DNA of 24,605 nt from Deltaproteobacteria bacterium (GCA_018262455.1 JAGSPR010000042.1:1-24605), one strand, 5' to 3'; positions 16,304 through 23,390 are shown, counted from the stretch's first letter. Numbers and translations: made by a program. Notes: generated by a model not told the origin, from the letters alone.

Positions 16304-17263
16304 ATGGTTATTGAGAACGTGGCCAACACCTACGCCATCCTGGGAGCCGGCGCGGTGGGAGGGTTCTATGGCGCCCGGTTGGCGCAGGCCGGGCTCGACG
16401 TGAGCTTCCTGCTGCGCAGCGATCTCGAACACGTGCGGAAGCACGGTCTGCAGGTGTTCTCGCCCGACGGAGACTTCGTGTTGCCGCACGTGCGGGCCTA
16501 CCGCAACGTCGCCGACATGGAGAAGGTCGACGTGGTGATCGTGGCATTGAAGGCCACCGCCAACGATGTCTTGCCCGACATCCTGCCGCACCTGGTTCGG
16601 CCCGGCGGCACCGTGGTGCTGCTGCAGAACGGGCTTGGTGGGGAGGCGTCGATCGCCGCAGCGGCCAGGCCGGCGCGCATCGTGGGCGGCCTGGCCTTCG
16701 TCTGCGCGACGAAGATCGGGCCGGGAACCATCCGCCACTTCGCGTGCTGCGGCATCGACATGGCGCCCTGGACTCCCGATGGCAGGCCCGAAGTGCCGGG
16801 GAGCTCGCTCGAGCATGTAGCGGCCGACTTCCAGCAGGCAGGCATCCCGGTGCGGCTGCTCGACAACCTCGAGCTCGCGCGCTGGCGCAAGCTGACCTGG
16901 AACATCCCGTTCGGCGGGCTCTGCATCACGCGGGACTCCGACACCCGGCGCATCCTCGATGATCCCGATGGGCTGGCGACGGTGCGCGCGTTGATGACCG
17001 AGGTGGCCGCCTCCGCGGCGGCATGCGGCCACGACATCGACAACCAGGTATTGCAGCAGATGATCGACGAGACGCTGACCATGCCAGCCTACCGGCCCAG
17101 CCTGAAGGTCGACTTCGACGCCGGCGCCGCCATCGAGCTGGAAGCCATCTTTGGCAATCCGCTGAGCGCCGCCCGACGCGCTGGCTACGAGCCCAAGCTC
17201 GTCGAGAAGCTCTACCGCCAGCTGCAGTCCATGGAACGCGCCCGGCCCTCGCGGCTCACCTGA
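16304..17263 (+). CDS. Ketopantoate reductase family protein (PanE/ApbA-like)
   Basis: NADPH-dependent 2-keto acid reductase family, 319 residues, cytoplasmic. The Rossmann motif is GAGAVGG (14-20). QNG (108-110) and the PanE-type catalytic region WRKLTWNIPFGGL follow, with Lys196 and Asn200, and Glu278 (AAIELEAIFGNPL) is at the substrate-binding acid position. The fold and catalytic residues therefore match PanE. True ketopantoate reduction is not certain, because many genomes carry paralogues acting on other 2-keto or beta-keto acids. It opens the plus-strand arm of the metabolic island, with an aldehyde dehydrogenase 40 bases downstream. That context suggests a catabolic or specialised substrate rather than coenzyme A synthesis. 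No strong ribosome site is seen close to the ATG. Confidence 0.88.
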   Translation: MVIENVANTYAILGAGAVGGFYGARLAQAGLDVSFLLRSDLEHVRKHGLQVFSPDGDFVLPHVRAYRNVADMEKVDVVIVALKATANDVLPDILPHLVRPGGTVVLLQNGLGGEASIAAAARPARIVGGLAFVCATKIGPGTIRHFACCGIDMAPWTPDGRPEVPGSSLEHVAADFQQAGIPVRLLDNLELARWRKLTWNIPFGGLCITRDSDTRRILDDPDGLATVRALMTEVAASAAACGHDIDNQVLQQMIDETLTMPAYRPSLKVDFDAGAAIELEAIFGNPLSAARRAGYEPKLVEKLYRQLQSMERARPSRLT

Positions 17264-17303
17264 TCGACGTGCGTTTCGAGCCGCGGCTGCGGTATGAGCA
17301 GGT

Positions 17304-18791
17304 ATGGACCTCGCTCCCCTGCTCCGCTCGCTGGACCTGACTCTGCGCGAGGGTGACCTCGTCGCACGGACGCCGATCGATGGCTCGGTCACGGCGCGCC
17401 TCGCCACGCACGATCGTGTGGCCGTCGGGAGCGCGATCGGCCGCGCGCACGACGCGTTCACCGCGTGGCGGATGGTGCCGGCGCCACGGCGAGGCGAGCT
17501 CGTGCGCCTGTTCGGCGAGGAGCTGCGCGCTGCCAAGGACACGCTGGCCTCACTCGTGACGATCGAGGCCGGCAAGATCGCCGCCGAGGCCCGCGGCGAA
17601 GTGCAGGAGATGATCGACATCTGCGACTTCGCGTGTGGCCTATCGCGCCAGCTCTACGGCCTGACGATCGGATCCGAACGTCCGGGCCACCGGATGAGCG
17701 AGGCCTGGCATCCGCTCGGCGTCGTCGGAGTGATCAGCGCCTTCAACTTTCCGGTCGCGGTGTGGGCCTGGAACTTCGCGCTCGCGATCGTGTGCGGGGA
17801 TACCGTGGTGTGGAAGCCGTCAGAGAAGACCCCGTTGACCGCGCTCGCGTGCGACGCGATCTTCCGGCGCGCGGCCGTCAAGTTCGGCGCGGCTCCGGCG
17901 GGACTGTCGGAGATCGTGCTGGGCGGTGCAGATGTCGGAGCGGCGCTCGTCGACGATCCACGCGTAGCACTCGTCAGCGCGACGGGGTCGACCCGAATGG
18001 GGCGCGCCGTCGGGCCGCGGGTCGCTGCTCGATTCGGGCGCTCGCTGCTCGAGCTCGGCGGCAACAACGCGATGCTCGTCGCGCCATCGGCGGATCTCGA
18101 CCTGGCGACGCGCGCGATCCTGTTCAGCGCCGCCGGCACGTGCGGCCAGCGCTGCACGTCGCTGCGCCGGCTGATCATCCACGATTCGATCCGCGCGGAT
18201 CTCCTCGTGCGGATCGATCGCGCCTACGCCCAGATCCGGGTCGGCGATCCGCGAACCCCGTCGACGCTCGTCGGTCCGCTGATCGATCGCACGGCCCTGG
18301 ACGCGATGCAGGCCGCGCTCGGCCGGGCGCGCGACGAGGGCGGCGAGATCACCGGTGGCGCGCGCGTGGCGGTGGCCGATTGCGAAGGCGGCGCCTACGT
18401 GACGCCGGCACTCGTCCGGATGCCGATGCAGTCGAGCGTCGTGCGCGACGAGACGTTCGCGCCCATCCTGTACGCGATGGGATATCGCGAGCTCGAGGCG
18501 GCGATCGCGATGCACAACGACGTGCCGCAGGGCCTGTCCTCGTGCATCTTCACCAACGATCTGCGCGAGGCCGAGCAGTTCCTGTCGACGGCCGGCAGCG
18601 ACTGCGGGATCGCGAACGTCAACATCGGACCGAGCGGCGCCGAGATCGGTGGCGCGTTCGGCGGCGAGAAGGAGACCGGCGGCGGCCGCGAGTCGGGCTC
18701 CGATTCCTGGAAGTCCTACATGCGGCGCGCGACCAACACGGTGAACTACTCGACCGACTTGCCGCTCGCCCAGGGGATCACGTTCGGCTGA
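17304..18791 (+). CDS. ALDH7-type aldehyde dehydrogenase (alpha-aminoadipic semialdehyde dehydrogenase-like)
   Basis: NAD-dependent aldehyde dehydrogenase of 495 residues. The C-terminal part matches the ALDH7/antiquitin subfamily closely: GSDCGIVNVNI-like GSDCGIANVNI, SGAEIGGAFGGEKETGGGR, ESGSDSWKSYMRR and a terminal NYSTDLPLAQGI. The catalytic machinery is present: N149 (FNFP), E250 (LLELGGNN) and Cys284 (TCGQRC). Known family members oxidise alpha-aminoadipic semialdehyde in lysine breakdown (and betaine aldehyde in some cases), so a lysine- or amino-aldehyde-type substrate is the leading guess. The neighbouring 2-keto acid reductase-like gene and the divergent amino acid dehydrogenase fit an amino acid pathway. 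No lysine-specific upstream enzyme (saccharopine or lysine dehydrogenase) is identifiable in the window. Confidence 0.93.
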   Translation: MDLAPLLRSLDLTLREGDLVARTPIDGSVTARLATHDRVAVGSAIGRAHDAFTAWRMVPAPRRGELVRLFGEELRAAKDTLASLVTIEAGKIAAEARGEVQEMIDICDFACGLSRQLYGLTIGSERPGHRMSEAWHPLGVVGVISAFNFPVAVWAWNFALAIVCGDTVVWKPSEKTPLTALACDAIFRRAAVKFGAAPAGLSEIVLGGADVGAALVDDPRVALVSATGSTRMGRAVGPRVAARFGRSLLELGGNNAMLVAPSADLDLATRAILFSAAGTCGQRCTSLRRLIIHDSIRADLLVRIDRAYAQIRVGDPRTPSTLVGPLIDRTALDAMQAALGRARDEGGEITGGARVAVADCEGGAYVTPALVRMPMQSSVVRDETFAPILYAMGYRELEAAIAMHNDVPQGLSSCIFTNDLREAEQFLSTAGSDCGIANVNIGPSGAEIGGAFGGEKETGGGRESGSDSWKSYMRRATNTVNYSTDLPLAQGITFG

Positions 18792-18870
18792 TCGGACCTT
18801 GCGCGCCACCGGGCGAGCTCCTCGTTGCCTACATGACGCACCGAAACCCACGCCGGTTGGTGGATCCGAA

Positions 18871-19458
18871 ATGCTATCGTGGGACGTGCGGTTCGGGCTC
18901 GTCACCCTGTTGGCTGTCGCGGGATGCGGCCGGTTCGGGTTCTCCGAGCTGTCCGTCGCCGATGCTCCAGGTCCCGACGACTCAACCGACGCGGTGAACC
19001 CGACCGACACGACACCGTCAACCGACGCGATGAACCCCGGCGACGCGATCATGTTCAGCTGCCAGGGGAGCTACGCGTTCACGGTGGGGACCTCGCGCTA
19101 CCGGATCGCGGGCACCGATCAATGGCTCAACTCGGAGGTCGATTGCGAGGCCGACGGCGCCGGGCATCACCTCGCGGTGATCGACTCGATCGCCGAGCTG
19201 AGCGCACTCGTGCCGCTCGTCGGCGTGAACCGGGTCTGGGTCGGCGTCACCGATCTGATCACCGAGGGGATGTTCGTCCGGGTCGGCGGCGGCGCTGCGA
19301 GCTTCCTGCCGTGGACGGCCGGCTCCCCGATCGCCAACGGGCCGGACTGCGTGAGCTGGGACCCGGCGACCAACCAGTTTCGCGACGAAGCGTGCAACAC
19401 CGCCCAGGACCGCGTCTGTGAGTGCGACGGGATCCCGGTCCAGGCCGGCACCTACTGA
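18871..19458 (+). CDS. Lipoprotein with C-type lectin-like domain
   Basis: Predicted surface or periplasmic lipoprotein of 195 residues. The ATG at 18871 is chosen over a longer upstream frame (18799) because it gives a signal with a lipobox ending at Cys19 (LLAVAGC). A low-complexity Asp/Thr/Pro linker (about 28-55) follows, with a 12-residue duplicated unit. Residues about 58-192 resemble a C-type lectin-like domain. They include a WVGVTD strand, EGMFVRVGG, PWTAGSP, the CVSW/DEACNT region and a terminal RVCEC, with cysteines placed for the usual disulfides. Such domains bind carbohydrates or proteins, but the calcium/sugar motifs (EPN/QPD) are not obvious, so sugar binding is unproven. The gene stands alone. 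Confidence 0.8.
   Translation: MLSWDVRFGLVTLLAVAGCGRFGFSELSVADAPGPDDSTDAVNPTDTTPSTDAMNPGDAIMFSCQGSYAFTVGTSRYRIAGTDQWLNSEVDCEADGAGHHLAVIDSIAELSALVPLVGVNRVWVGVTDLITEGMFVRVGGGAASFLPWTAGSPIANGPDCVSWDPATNQFRDEACNTAQDRVCECDGIPVQAGTY
18982..19037 (+). repeat. Two near-identical 20-base units with 36-base period in the lipoprotein linker
   Basis: The copies begin at 18982 and 19018 and differ by one base in 20. They encode the repeated linker unit (S)TDAVNP / STDAMNP. It is a short in-frame duplication within the Asp/Thr/Pro spacer. Confidence 0.6.
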
Positions 19459-19607
19459 CCGAGCCGAGCGAGCGCGCCACGGTGCCCCTCTGACGCACCC
19501 CGTCGAGATCCGGCGCGCCTTCAGCTGCCGGCTAGCGCGCTGGTCGGGACGGTCATCACCAGCTGCTGCGACACGACGACGGGCTCGCAAGGCCAGGGAA
19601 TTCATCC

Positions 19608-19620
19608 GTTCGCAGCGAAC
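19608..19620. promoter_or_regulatory. 13-base perfect inverted repeat upstream of the M15 peptidase gene
   Basis: GTTCGC-A-GCGAAC lies in the ~190-base gap between the lectin-like lipoprotein gene and the M15 peptidase gene. It is a plausible small operator; apart from it I see nothing convincing in this gap. Confidence 0.3.
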
Positions 19621-19655
19621 TTCGGCACGGCATGGTTCTCGCTACCTGGCTCTCC

Positions 19656-20705
19656 ATGCTGACGCGCCTCCCCCGCCGCATCCTGCTCGCGTGCACCCTG
19701 GCATCGCTCGCCGCCTGCCAGACCGATCCGACGGGCATTGGCGACAATGGCAAGGAGGACTCCGCACCCGACCAGCTCGATCACGACGCGTTGCTGTTCG
19801 TGAACAAGGAGCGTTGTCTGCCGTGCGGCTTCTCGCCGACCGATCTGGTGAGCGCGGCCGGGACCATGGTTCGCGCCCCCGTCAAGCCGTGGATCGAGAA
19901 GATGGCCGCGGATGCCAAGGCGGCGACCGGCCAGGAGCTGTTTGCGGCCTCTGGATTCCGTTCGTTCGACACGCAGGTCGCCGTGCTCGCCAACGAGAGC
20001 GTGAACTTCGGGCCGTGCACCGCGACTGGCGAGGTGGCACCTCCTGGTCGCAGCGAGCACCAGCTCGGCACGGCAATGGATCTGGCATCGCGTGACGCGA
20101 GCGGCACGTTCGTGCTCGACGCCTTCGGTCCCAGCAAGGCGGGTCGATGGGTGGCGCAGCACGCGTTCGAGTATGGGTTCGTGCTCAGCTACCCGCTGGG
20201 CCGGCAAGCCATCACGGGCTACCGCCACGAGTCGTGGCACTACCGCTGGGTGGGCCGCGCCATCGCGGCCGAGATCAAGAAGAACGGCTGGTCCGTCCAG
20301 GAGTACATGGAGAACGTGGCTCCGCCGACCGCACTCGAGCCGATGGAGTGCGAGGCATGCCAGCCGGCGCGAGGCGTGCTCTCGGGCTGCCCCACCGAGC
20401 TCTCGAACATCTGGACCTGCGGCACGAAGCCCGACAGCACGGGCGCGCGCGTTCGCTGCGAGCTCGGTCTCATCACCTGCGAGGCGTGCGCGGACAGCTG
20501 CACCAGCCAGCCCACGGGCCAGGACGACACCTGCGCAGGTGGGGTGGCTCCACCGACGTGCGAGGACGGCGTGTTTGCGCTCTGGACCTGCAACGACGAT
20601 GGCTCGGCCCGCGTTCGCTGCCAGAACGCCCAGACCGAGACCGAGCAGTGCGCGAATGGCTGCACCGCGTTCCCGACGGGCCAGGACGATCAGTGCGCGC
20701 CGTGA
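19656..20705 (+). CDS. M15 (VanY-type) D-Ala-D-Ala carboxypeptidase lipoprotein with Cys-rich repeats
   Basis: Predicted zinc peptidase trimming peptidoglycan stem peptides in the periplasm or on the surface; 349 residues. The ATG at 19656 gives a classic lipoprotein signal (MLTRLPRR, hydrophobic core, LASLAAC with Cys21); an ATG at 19632 adds eight residues. The M15 domain (about 60-215) has FRSFDTQ, the SEHQLGTAMD zinc motif (H135, D142) and ESWHYRW (H195), so all ligands are present. The C-terminal ~120 residues hold two Cys-rich units (about 232-293 and 301-347). Each contains W-T-C, R-V-R-C and ends in PTGQDDxC. The same pattern appears in the phosphodiester-glycosidase protein at 22108-23268. 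These units may bind the cell wall or another surface ligand. The gene is convergent with the Rieske gene, 21 bases apart. Confidence 0.9.
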   Translation: MLTRLPRRILLACTLASLAACQTDPTGIGDNGKEDSAPDQLDHDALLFVNKERCLPCGFSPTDLVSAAGTMVRAPVKPWIEKMAADAKAATGQELFAASGFRSFDTQVAVLANESVNFGPCTATGEVAPPGRSEHQLGTAMDLASRDASGTFVLDAFGPSKAGRWVAQHAFEYGFVLSYPLGRQAITGYRHESWHYRWVGRAIAAEIKKNGWSVQEYMENVAPPTALEPMECEACQPARGVLSGCPTELSNIWTCGTKPDSTGARVRCELGLITCEACADSCTSQPTGQDDTCAGGVAPPTCEDGVFALWTCNDDGSARVRCQNAQTETEQCANGCTAFPTGQDDQCAP

Positions 20706-20726
20706 TCGGTGCGCCCGGTCGATTGC

Positions 20727-21179
20727 TCAGCCGAGCGTGACGCGAACCGAGACCTTGTCGGCCGTCACGGAATAGACAACAAGCGGCATCGTGGCAGGGC
20801 CTCGGATGACGTCCCCTGCCAGCGAGTACTCGGCGCCGTGACACGGACAGAGCAGCAGATCCAAGGAGTCGGCGTAATTCACGCCGCAACCGAGGTGGGT
20901 GCAGCCCGCCGCGAGCGCCACGTAGCTCGGCCCCGTGTTGATCACGATGACCGGTTTTCCCCAGGCCGGCGGAGTGCCACGGACCCACCCCTTCGTGGTG
21001 CGCAACACCTCGAAGTCGGAAAACGGCAGGACGAGGATCCCGTCCACCGGGTCGGGAAGGATCGTGATGATATGCCCTGCATCGAGCGTCGCTTGCTCGG
21101 GGCCGCTGCAGCCCCCTGCGCACACCGCGGCCGCTCCGCCCATCACGCGGATGCAGAACGCACGTCGAGAGATTGCCAC
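20727..21179 (-). CDS. Tat-exported Rieske [2Fe-2S] protein
   Basis: Small Rieske iron-sulfur protein of 150 residues, predicted to act outside the cytoplasmic membrane. The GTG at 21179 is chosen because it yields a twin-arginine signal (SRRAFCIR, R5-R6) and lies 11 bases after the upstream stop; the longer open frame upstream is antisense shadow in another gene. Two cysteines (C20 and C24) at the end of the hydrophobic core could also permit lipidation. Cluster ligands are intact: box 1 CTHLGC (C93, H95) and box 2 CPCHGAEYS (C111, H114), with disulfide cysteines C98 and C113. It is too short for a dioxygenase. It resembles the soluble Rieske domain of bc1/b6f complexes or arsenite oxidase small subunits, but no partner of that kind is present. 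It is coupled to the lipoprotein gene upstream. Confidence 0.9.
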   Translation of the reverse strand: MAISRRAFCIRVMGGAAAVCAGGCSGPEQATLDAGHIITILPDPVDGILVLPFSDFEVLRTTKGWVRGTPPAWGKPVIVINTGPSYVALAAGCTHLGCGVNYADSLDLLLCPCHGAEYSLAGDVIRGPATMPLVVYSVTADKVSVRVTLG

Positions 21180-21190
21180 TCGCGCGCTCG

Positions 21191-22003
21191 CTAGGGCGCC
21201 GTGATGAACGAGTCGAAGTAGATCTTCCAGTCGCTCCCATCGAGCTTCGCGTGGAGCTTGCCTGGGAACAACTTCCCCGAGGCAGCCGGCGGATACGTCG
21301 CGGGCGCGCGAACGTCTTCGTCGTAGCTCGTACCGGTGCTGAGGAAGCTGTCGCTGACGAACGACTCCAGGACGGTCATGTGGCCATCGGTGGGGCTGTA
21401 CGCGAGCCACAGATTGACCGTGAATGGCTGGGCCGGGGTCTGCATCTCGGGCGATGCCAGGTCGACCGCGTGCAGGCCCTCGCCAGCGATGCAGCCACCG
21501 GCCGGGTAGGTGTCTTGCGGAAGCACGTTGTACATGGCCGGCACCTCCGCCGCGGCCGGCGAGACCGTGGCCGGGCACACCACGGCGAGTCGCGTGGCAT
21601 CATCGATCATGTACGAGTGCACGCCGAAGAACGCCTCGCCCCACGGAGCGCCGATTCCATCCCGGAAGAAGTCGAGCACCGCGAGCGTGAGGACGGAGCG
21701 CTGCGTGACCTCCGCCGGATACTCGAGCGGCCCGAATCCATCGAACGTTCCGGCCGGCTGCGCGTCGGCAGCGGCTCCGACCGCCTTGGGCACGATGAAC
21801 CCGGCCTCGAGCAGCGTGCCCCCCTGGAGCAGGCCGTAGGTCTTCACGGTCTGACCGTAGACCGTGGCCGAACCTCCGAACACCGTCACCGGCCCCGCCG
21901 CATCCGGCGCCACCGGCGCGTCCGGGTTCGCGTTGTCTCCATTGTCACCGCATGCCGCGAGAAGCGCGCACGCGAACCACACCGACCTCTGCACCTGTGC
22001 CAT
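21191..22003 (-). CDS. Predicted lipoprotein of unknown function, upstream of the Rieske gene
   Basis: I do not recognise the family. The protein has 270 residues and begins with a lipoprotein signal whose lipobox ends at Cys18 (ALLAAC). A short Asp/Pro/Ala linker (about 20-36) follows. The remainder looks like a globular, beta-rich domain with conserved-looking features: VFGGSATVYGQTV, PWGEAFFGVHSY, and a C-terminal GKLHAKLDGSDWKIYFDSF. Two internal cysteines (in VVCPATV and GGCIAG) could form a disulfide. The start has an unusual Shine-Dalgarno region, a run of nine G followed by ATTCA and the ATG. The Rieske gene follows 11 bases after its stop, so the two products probably function together at the membrane, possibly in electron transfer; that is inference. 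Confidence 0.8.
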   Translation of the reverse strand: MAQVQRSVWFACALLAACGDNGDNANPDAPVAPDAAGPVTVFGGSATVYGQTVKTYGLLQGGTLLEAGFIVPKAVGAAADAQPAGTFDGFGPLEYPAEVTQRSVLTLAVLDFFRDGIGAPWGEAFFGVHSYMIDDATRLAVVCPATVSPAAAEVPAMYNVLPQDTYPAGGCIAGEGLHAVDLASPEMQTPAQPFTVNLWLAYSPTDGHMTVLESFVSDSFLSTGTSYDEDVRAPATYPPAASGKLFPGKLHAKLDGSDWKIYFDSFITAP

Positions 22004-22008
22004 TGAAT

Positions 22009-22017
22009 CCCCCCCCC
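22009..22017 (-). promoter_or_regulatory. Ribosome binding site made of a nine-G homopolymer
   Basis: On the minus strand the sequence AAG-(G)8-ATTCA precedes the lipoprotein ATG at 22003, with five bases between tract and start. A G-run this long in this position can slip during replication and change the ribosome-site spacing or strength. Confidence 0.55.
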
Positions 22018-22051
22018 TTGAATGTGAGCCCGACGAAAGTGAGCCGAAACC

Positions 22052-22081
22052 ATCCTAGAGTTGGACAAGCGCTCGTGTCCA
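22052..22081 (-). promoter_or_regulatory. Candidate sigma-70-type promoter for the lipoprotein-Rieske operon
   Basis: On the minus strand TGGACA (-35 like, 22081-22076) and TAGGAT (-10 like, 22057-22052) are separated by 18 bases, about 50 bases upstream of the start codon at 22003. The -35 hexamer is one arm of an inverted repeat. Confidence 0.35.
22062..22081. repeat. Inverted repeat TGGACA-N8-TGTCCA
   Basis: Perfect 6-base arms with an 8-base centre, located 26 bases past the glycosidase-family stop and overlapping the candidate -35 of the next gene. It could be an operator or a weak hairpin ending the upstream transcript. Confidence 0.45.
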
Positions 22082-22107
22082 GTGGCTGCACCTCCTACAT
22101 CGAGCCG

Positions 22108-23268
22108 TCACCCAGCGATCCGATCGCGCACTGATCGAAGCCAGCGCTTCGAACCGAGCAACAACATGGATGCGAGCGCGAACCCGAAGGTGCTCACGGG
22201 GCCGCTACCGTCTGCCGAGCAGCAGCCGCCACGTTGGTCGGGTTCGTTGTTGCCGGCGCCAGTGCCGGCATCGGATTGGTCATCGTCGGTTCCCGCATCG
22301 GCGCCCGGGTCACTGCCGGGCTCGGTTCCCGGACCGCCGACGCAGACATCGTCCTGGCCGTTCGCCATCACCATGCAGCCCTGGGGGCAGTACTCGTACT
22401 CCACCGTGCCGCCGGCGTTGCAGTGCGCGCGCCGCAAATTGCCGGCTTCGCAGTTCCACCGCGGGCTCAGGCCGGCTCGACAGGTCTGCCCGACGCACTG
22501 CGCGCGGAACGGACGCGCCAGCTGCACGCATCGTGCACTGCCACAATCCGATGGACACGTGCCGTTCGGCCGCGCGATCAACACGATCGAGGGCTTGCGA
22601 TCTTCAGCCTCGCCGTTGACGTAGCCCTGGCCGCGGATCCACAGCTTCGACGAGCCGCCACCGTCGAGGTGGATCGCGTCGCTGGCGCCGTGTGCGAGCA
22701 TCACGTCCTGCAACCCGGTCCCCGAGCACGAGGTCGGGTTGGTCACGACCATGACGAAGTGCTTGCGATCTGCGGTCACGCCGATCGCGGTACAGCCACG
22801 GCCCGCTTCCAGCTTCGTGTGGTTCCAGTCATGGCGCTGGCCGCCCTGCACCAGCCAGCCGCCGCCGGTCGCCGCGTCGCTGTACGCCGGGTGAAAGGTT
22901 GGATCGTGCTCGTGGTCCAACGAATCGATCACGGTCGCCATGCCTCGAGCCCACAGAAGCGACGTATTGCAGTTACCCGCCTCGCTGTAGCTGTCGGAGT
23001 ACGTCTGGTCGAATCCTCGCGCGAGCCCGCATGGATAACTCAGGGAGCCGCCGAAGTAGTTGGCGTTGATCGCAACGGTCGCGCCCTCCTCGAGGGCGTG
23101 GGCTTCGACGGTCTTCTGATCCAGGGCAGCCGTTGCGTGGGGCAGCGGGACGCGCACCTCGGTCGCATCGGAGTCCAGATCGATGACGATCGTGTAATAC
23201 CCGCCCGAGACATCGTAGGTGATGCCCGGCGAGAGCATCGTGACGGCCAGCCACAGAGTCGAGAGCAT
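22108..23268 (-). CDS. Phosphodiester glycosidase (NAGPA) family secreted protein with Cys-rich repeat and MYXO-CTERM tail
   Basis: Secreted, surface-sorted enzyme of 386 residues. The ATG at 23268 is fixed by a perfect AGGAGG seven bases upstream and by the signal-like start (MLSTLWLAVTML). Residues about 20-235 match the NAGPA-type phosphodiester glycosidase domain: AINANYFGG (67-74), GCTAIGVTADRKHFVMVV (158-175) and the hallmark DAIHLDGGGSSKLW (197-210). The family removes sugars from phosphodiester-linked or exopolymer substrates; the target here is unknown. Residues about 235-310 form a Cys-rich module (WNC, RAHC, YEYCPQGC, NGQDDVC) like those of the M15 peptidase. An Asp/Gly/Glu spacer (312-345) leads to GGCC (347-350), a hydrophobic helix and an Arg-rich end, which is a MYXO-CTERM-type sorting signal. 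It is divergent from the FHA-cyclase gene. Confidence 0.9.
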   Translation of the reverse strand: MLSTLWLAVTMLSPGITYDVSGGYYTIVIDLDSDATEVRVPLPHATAALDQKTVEAHALEEGATVAINANYFGGSLSYPCGLARGFDQTYSDSYSEAGNCNTSLLWARGMATVIDSLDHEHDPTFHPAYSDAATGGGWLVQGGQRHDWNHTKLEAGRGCTAIGVTADRKHFVMVVTNPTSCSGTGLQDVMLAHGASDAIHLDGGGSSKLWIRGQGYVNGEAEDRKPSIVLIARPNGTCPSDCGSARCVQLARPFRAQCVGQTCRAGLSPRWNCEAGNLRRAHCNAGGTVEYEYCPQGCMVMANGQDDVCVGGPGTEPGSDPGADAGTDDDQSDAGTGAGNNEPDQRGGCCSADGSGPVSTFGFALASMLLLGSKRWLRSVRDRIAG

Positions 23269-23314
23269 CCCCGCGCCTCCTCGTGTTGCGTCCGGCCGGG
23301 ATACTCGGAACCAC

Positions 23315-23349
23315 GGGGTCGCCGCAAGGGTATTGTTTGCAGCGACCCC
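23315..23349. promoter_or_regulatory. 35-base imperfect inverted repeat in a divergent promoter region
   Basis: GGGGTCGC-c-GCAA and TTGC-a-GCGACCCC pair over 12 of 13 positions around a 9-base centre (GGGTATTGT). It lies midway between the glycosidase-family start (23268) and the FHA-cyclase start (23391). A dimeric regulator's operator controlling both genes is the likeliest meaning; a cruciform or RNA hairpin is the alternative. Confidence 0.6.
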
Positions 23350-23390
23350 ACGACGAGGGTTGCGTGGATTCGGGTACGATGGGGCCGGAC

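Noticed and set aside
12781..18791. Assigning the island to a complete lysine degradation pathway on the strength of ALDH7
   Set aside because: No lysine dehydrogenase, saccharopine enzyme or aminotransferase is identifiable, and the glycosyltransferase and aldolase do not fit; only the ALDH7 step is suggestive.
17820..19052. 410-codon open frame on the minus strand across the ALDH7 and lectin-like genes
   Set aside because: Covers two real genes with strong family matches on the other strand; composition is shadow-like.
20727..21578. Extended upstream start for the Rieske gene
   Set aside because: The extension overlaps the lipoprotein gene and encodes Arg/Gly/His-rich shadow sequence; the GTG at 21179 restores a Tat signal right after the upstream stop.
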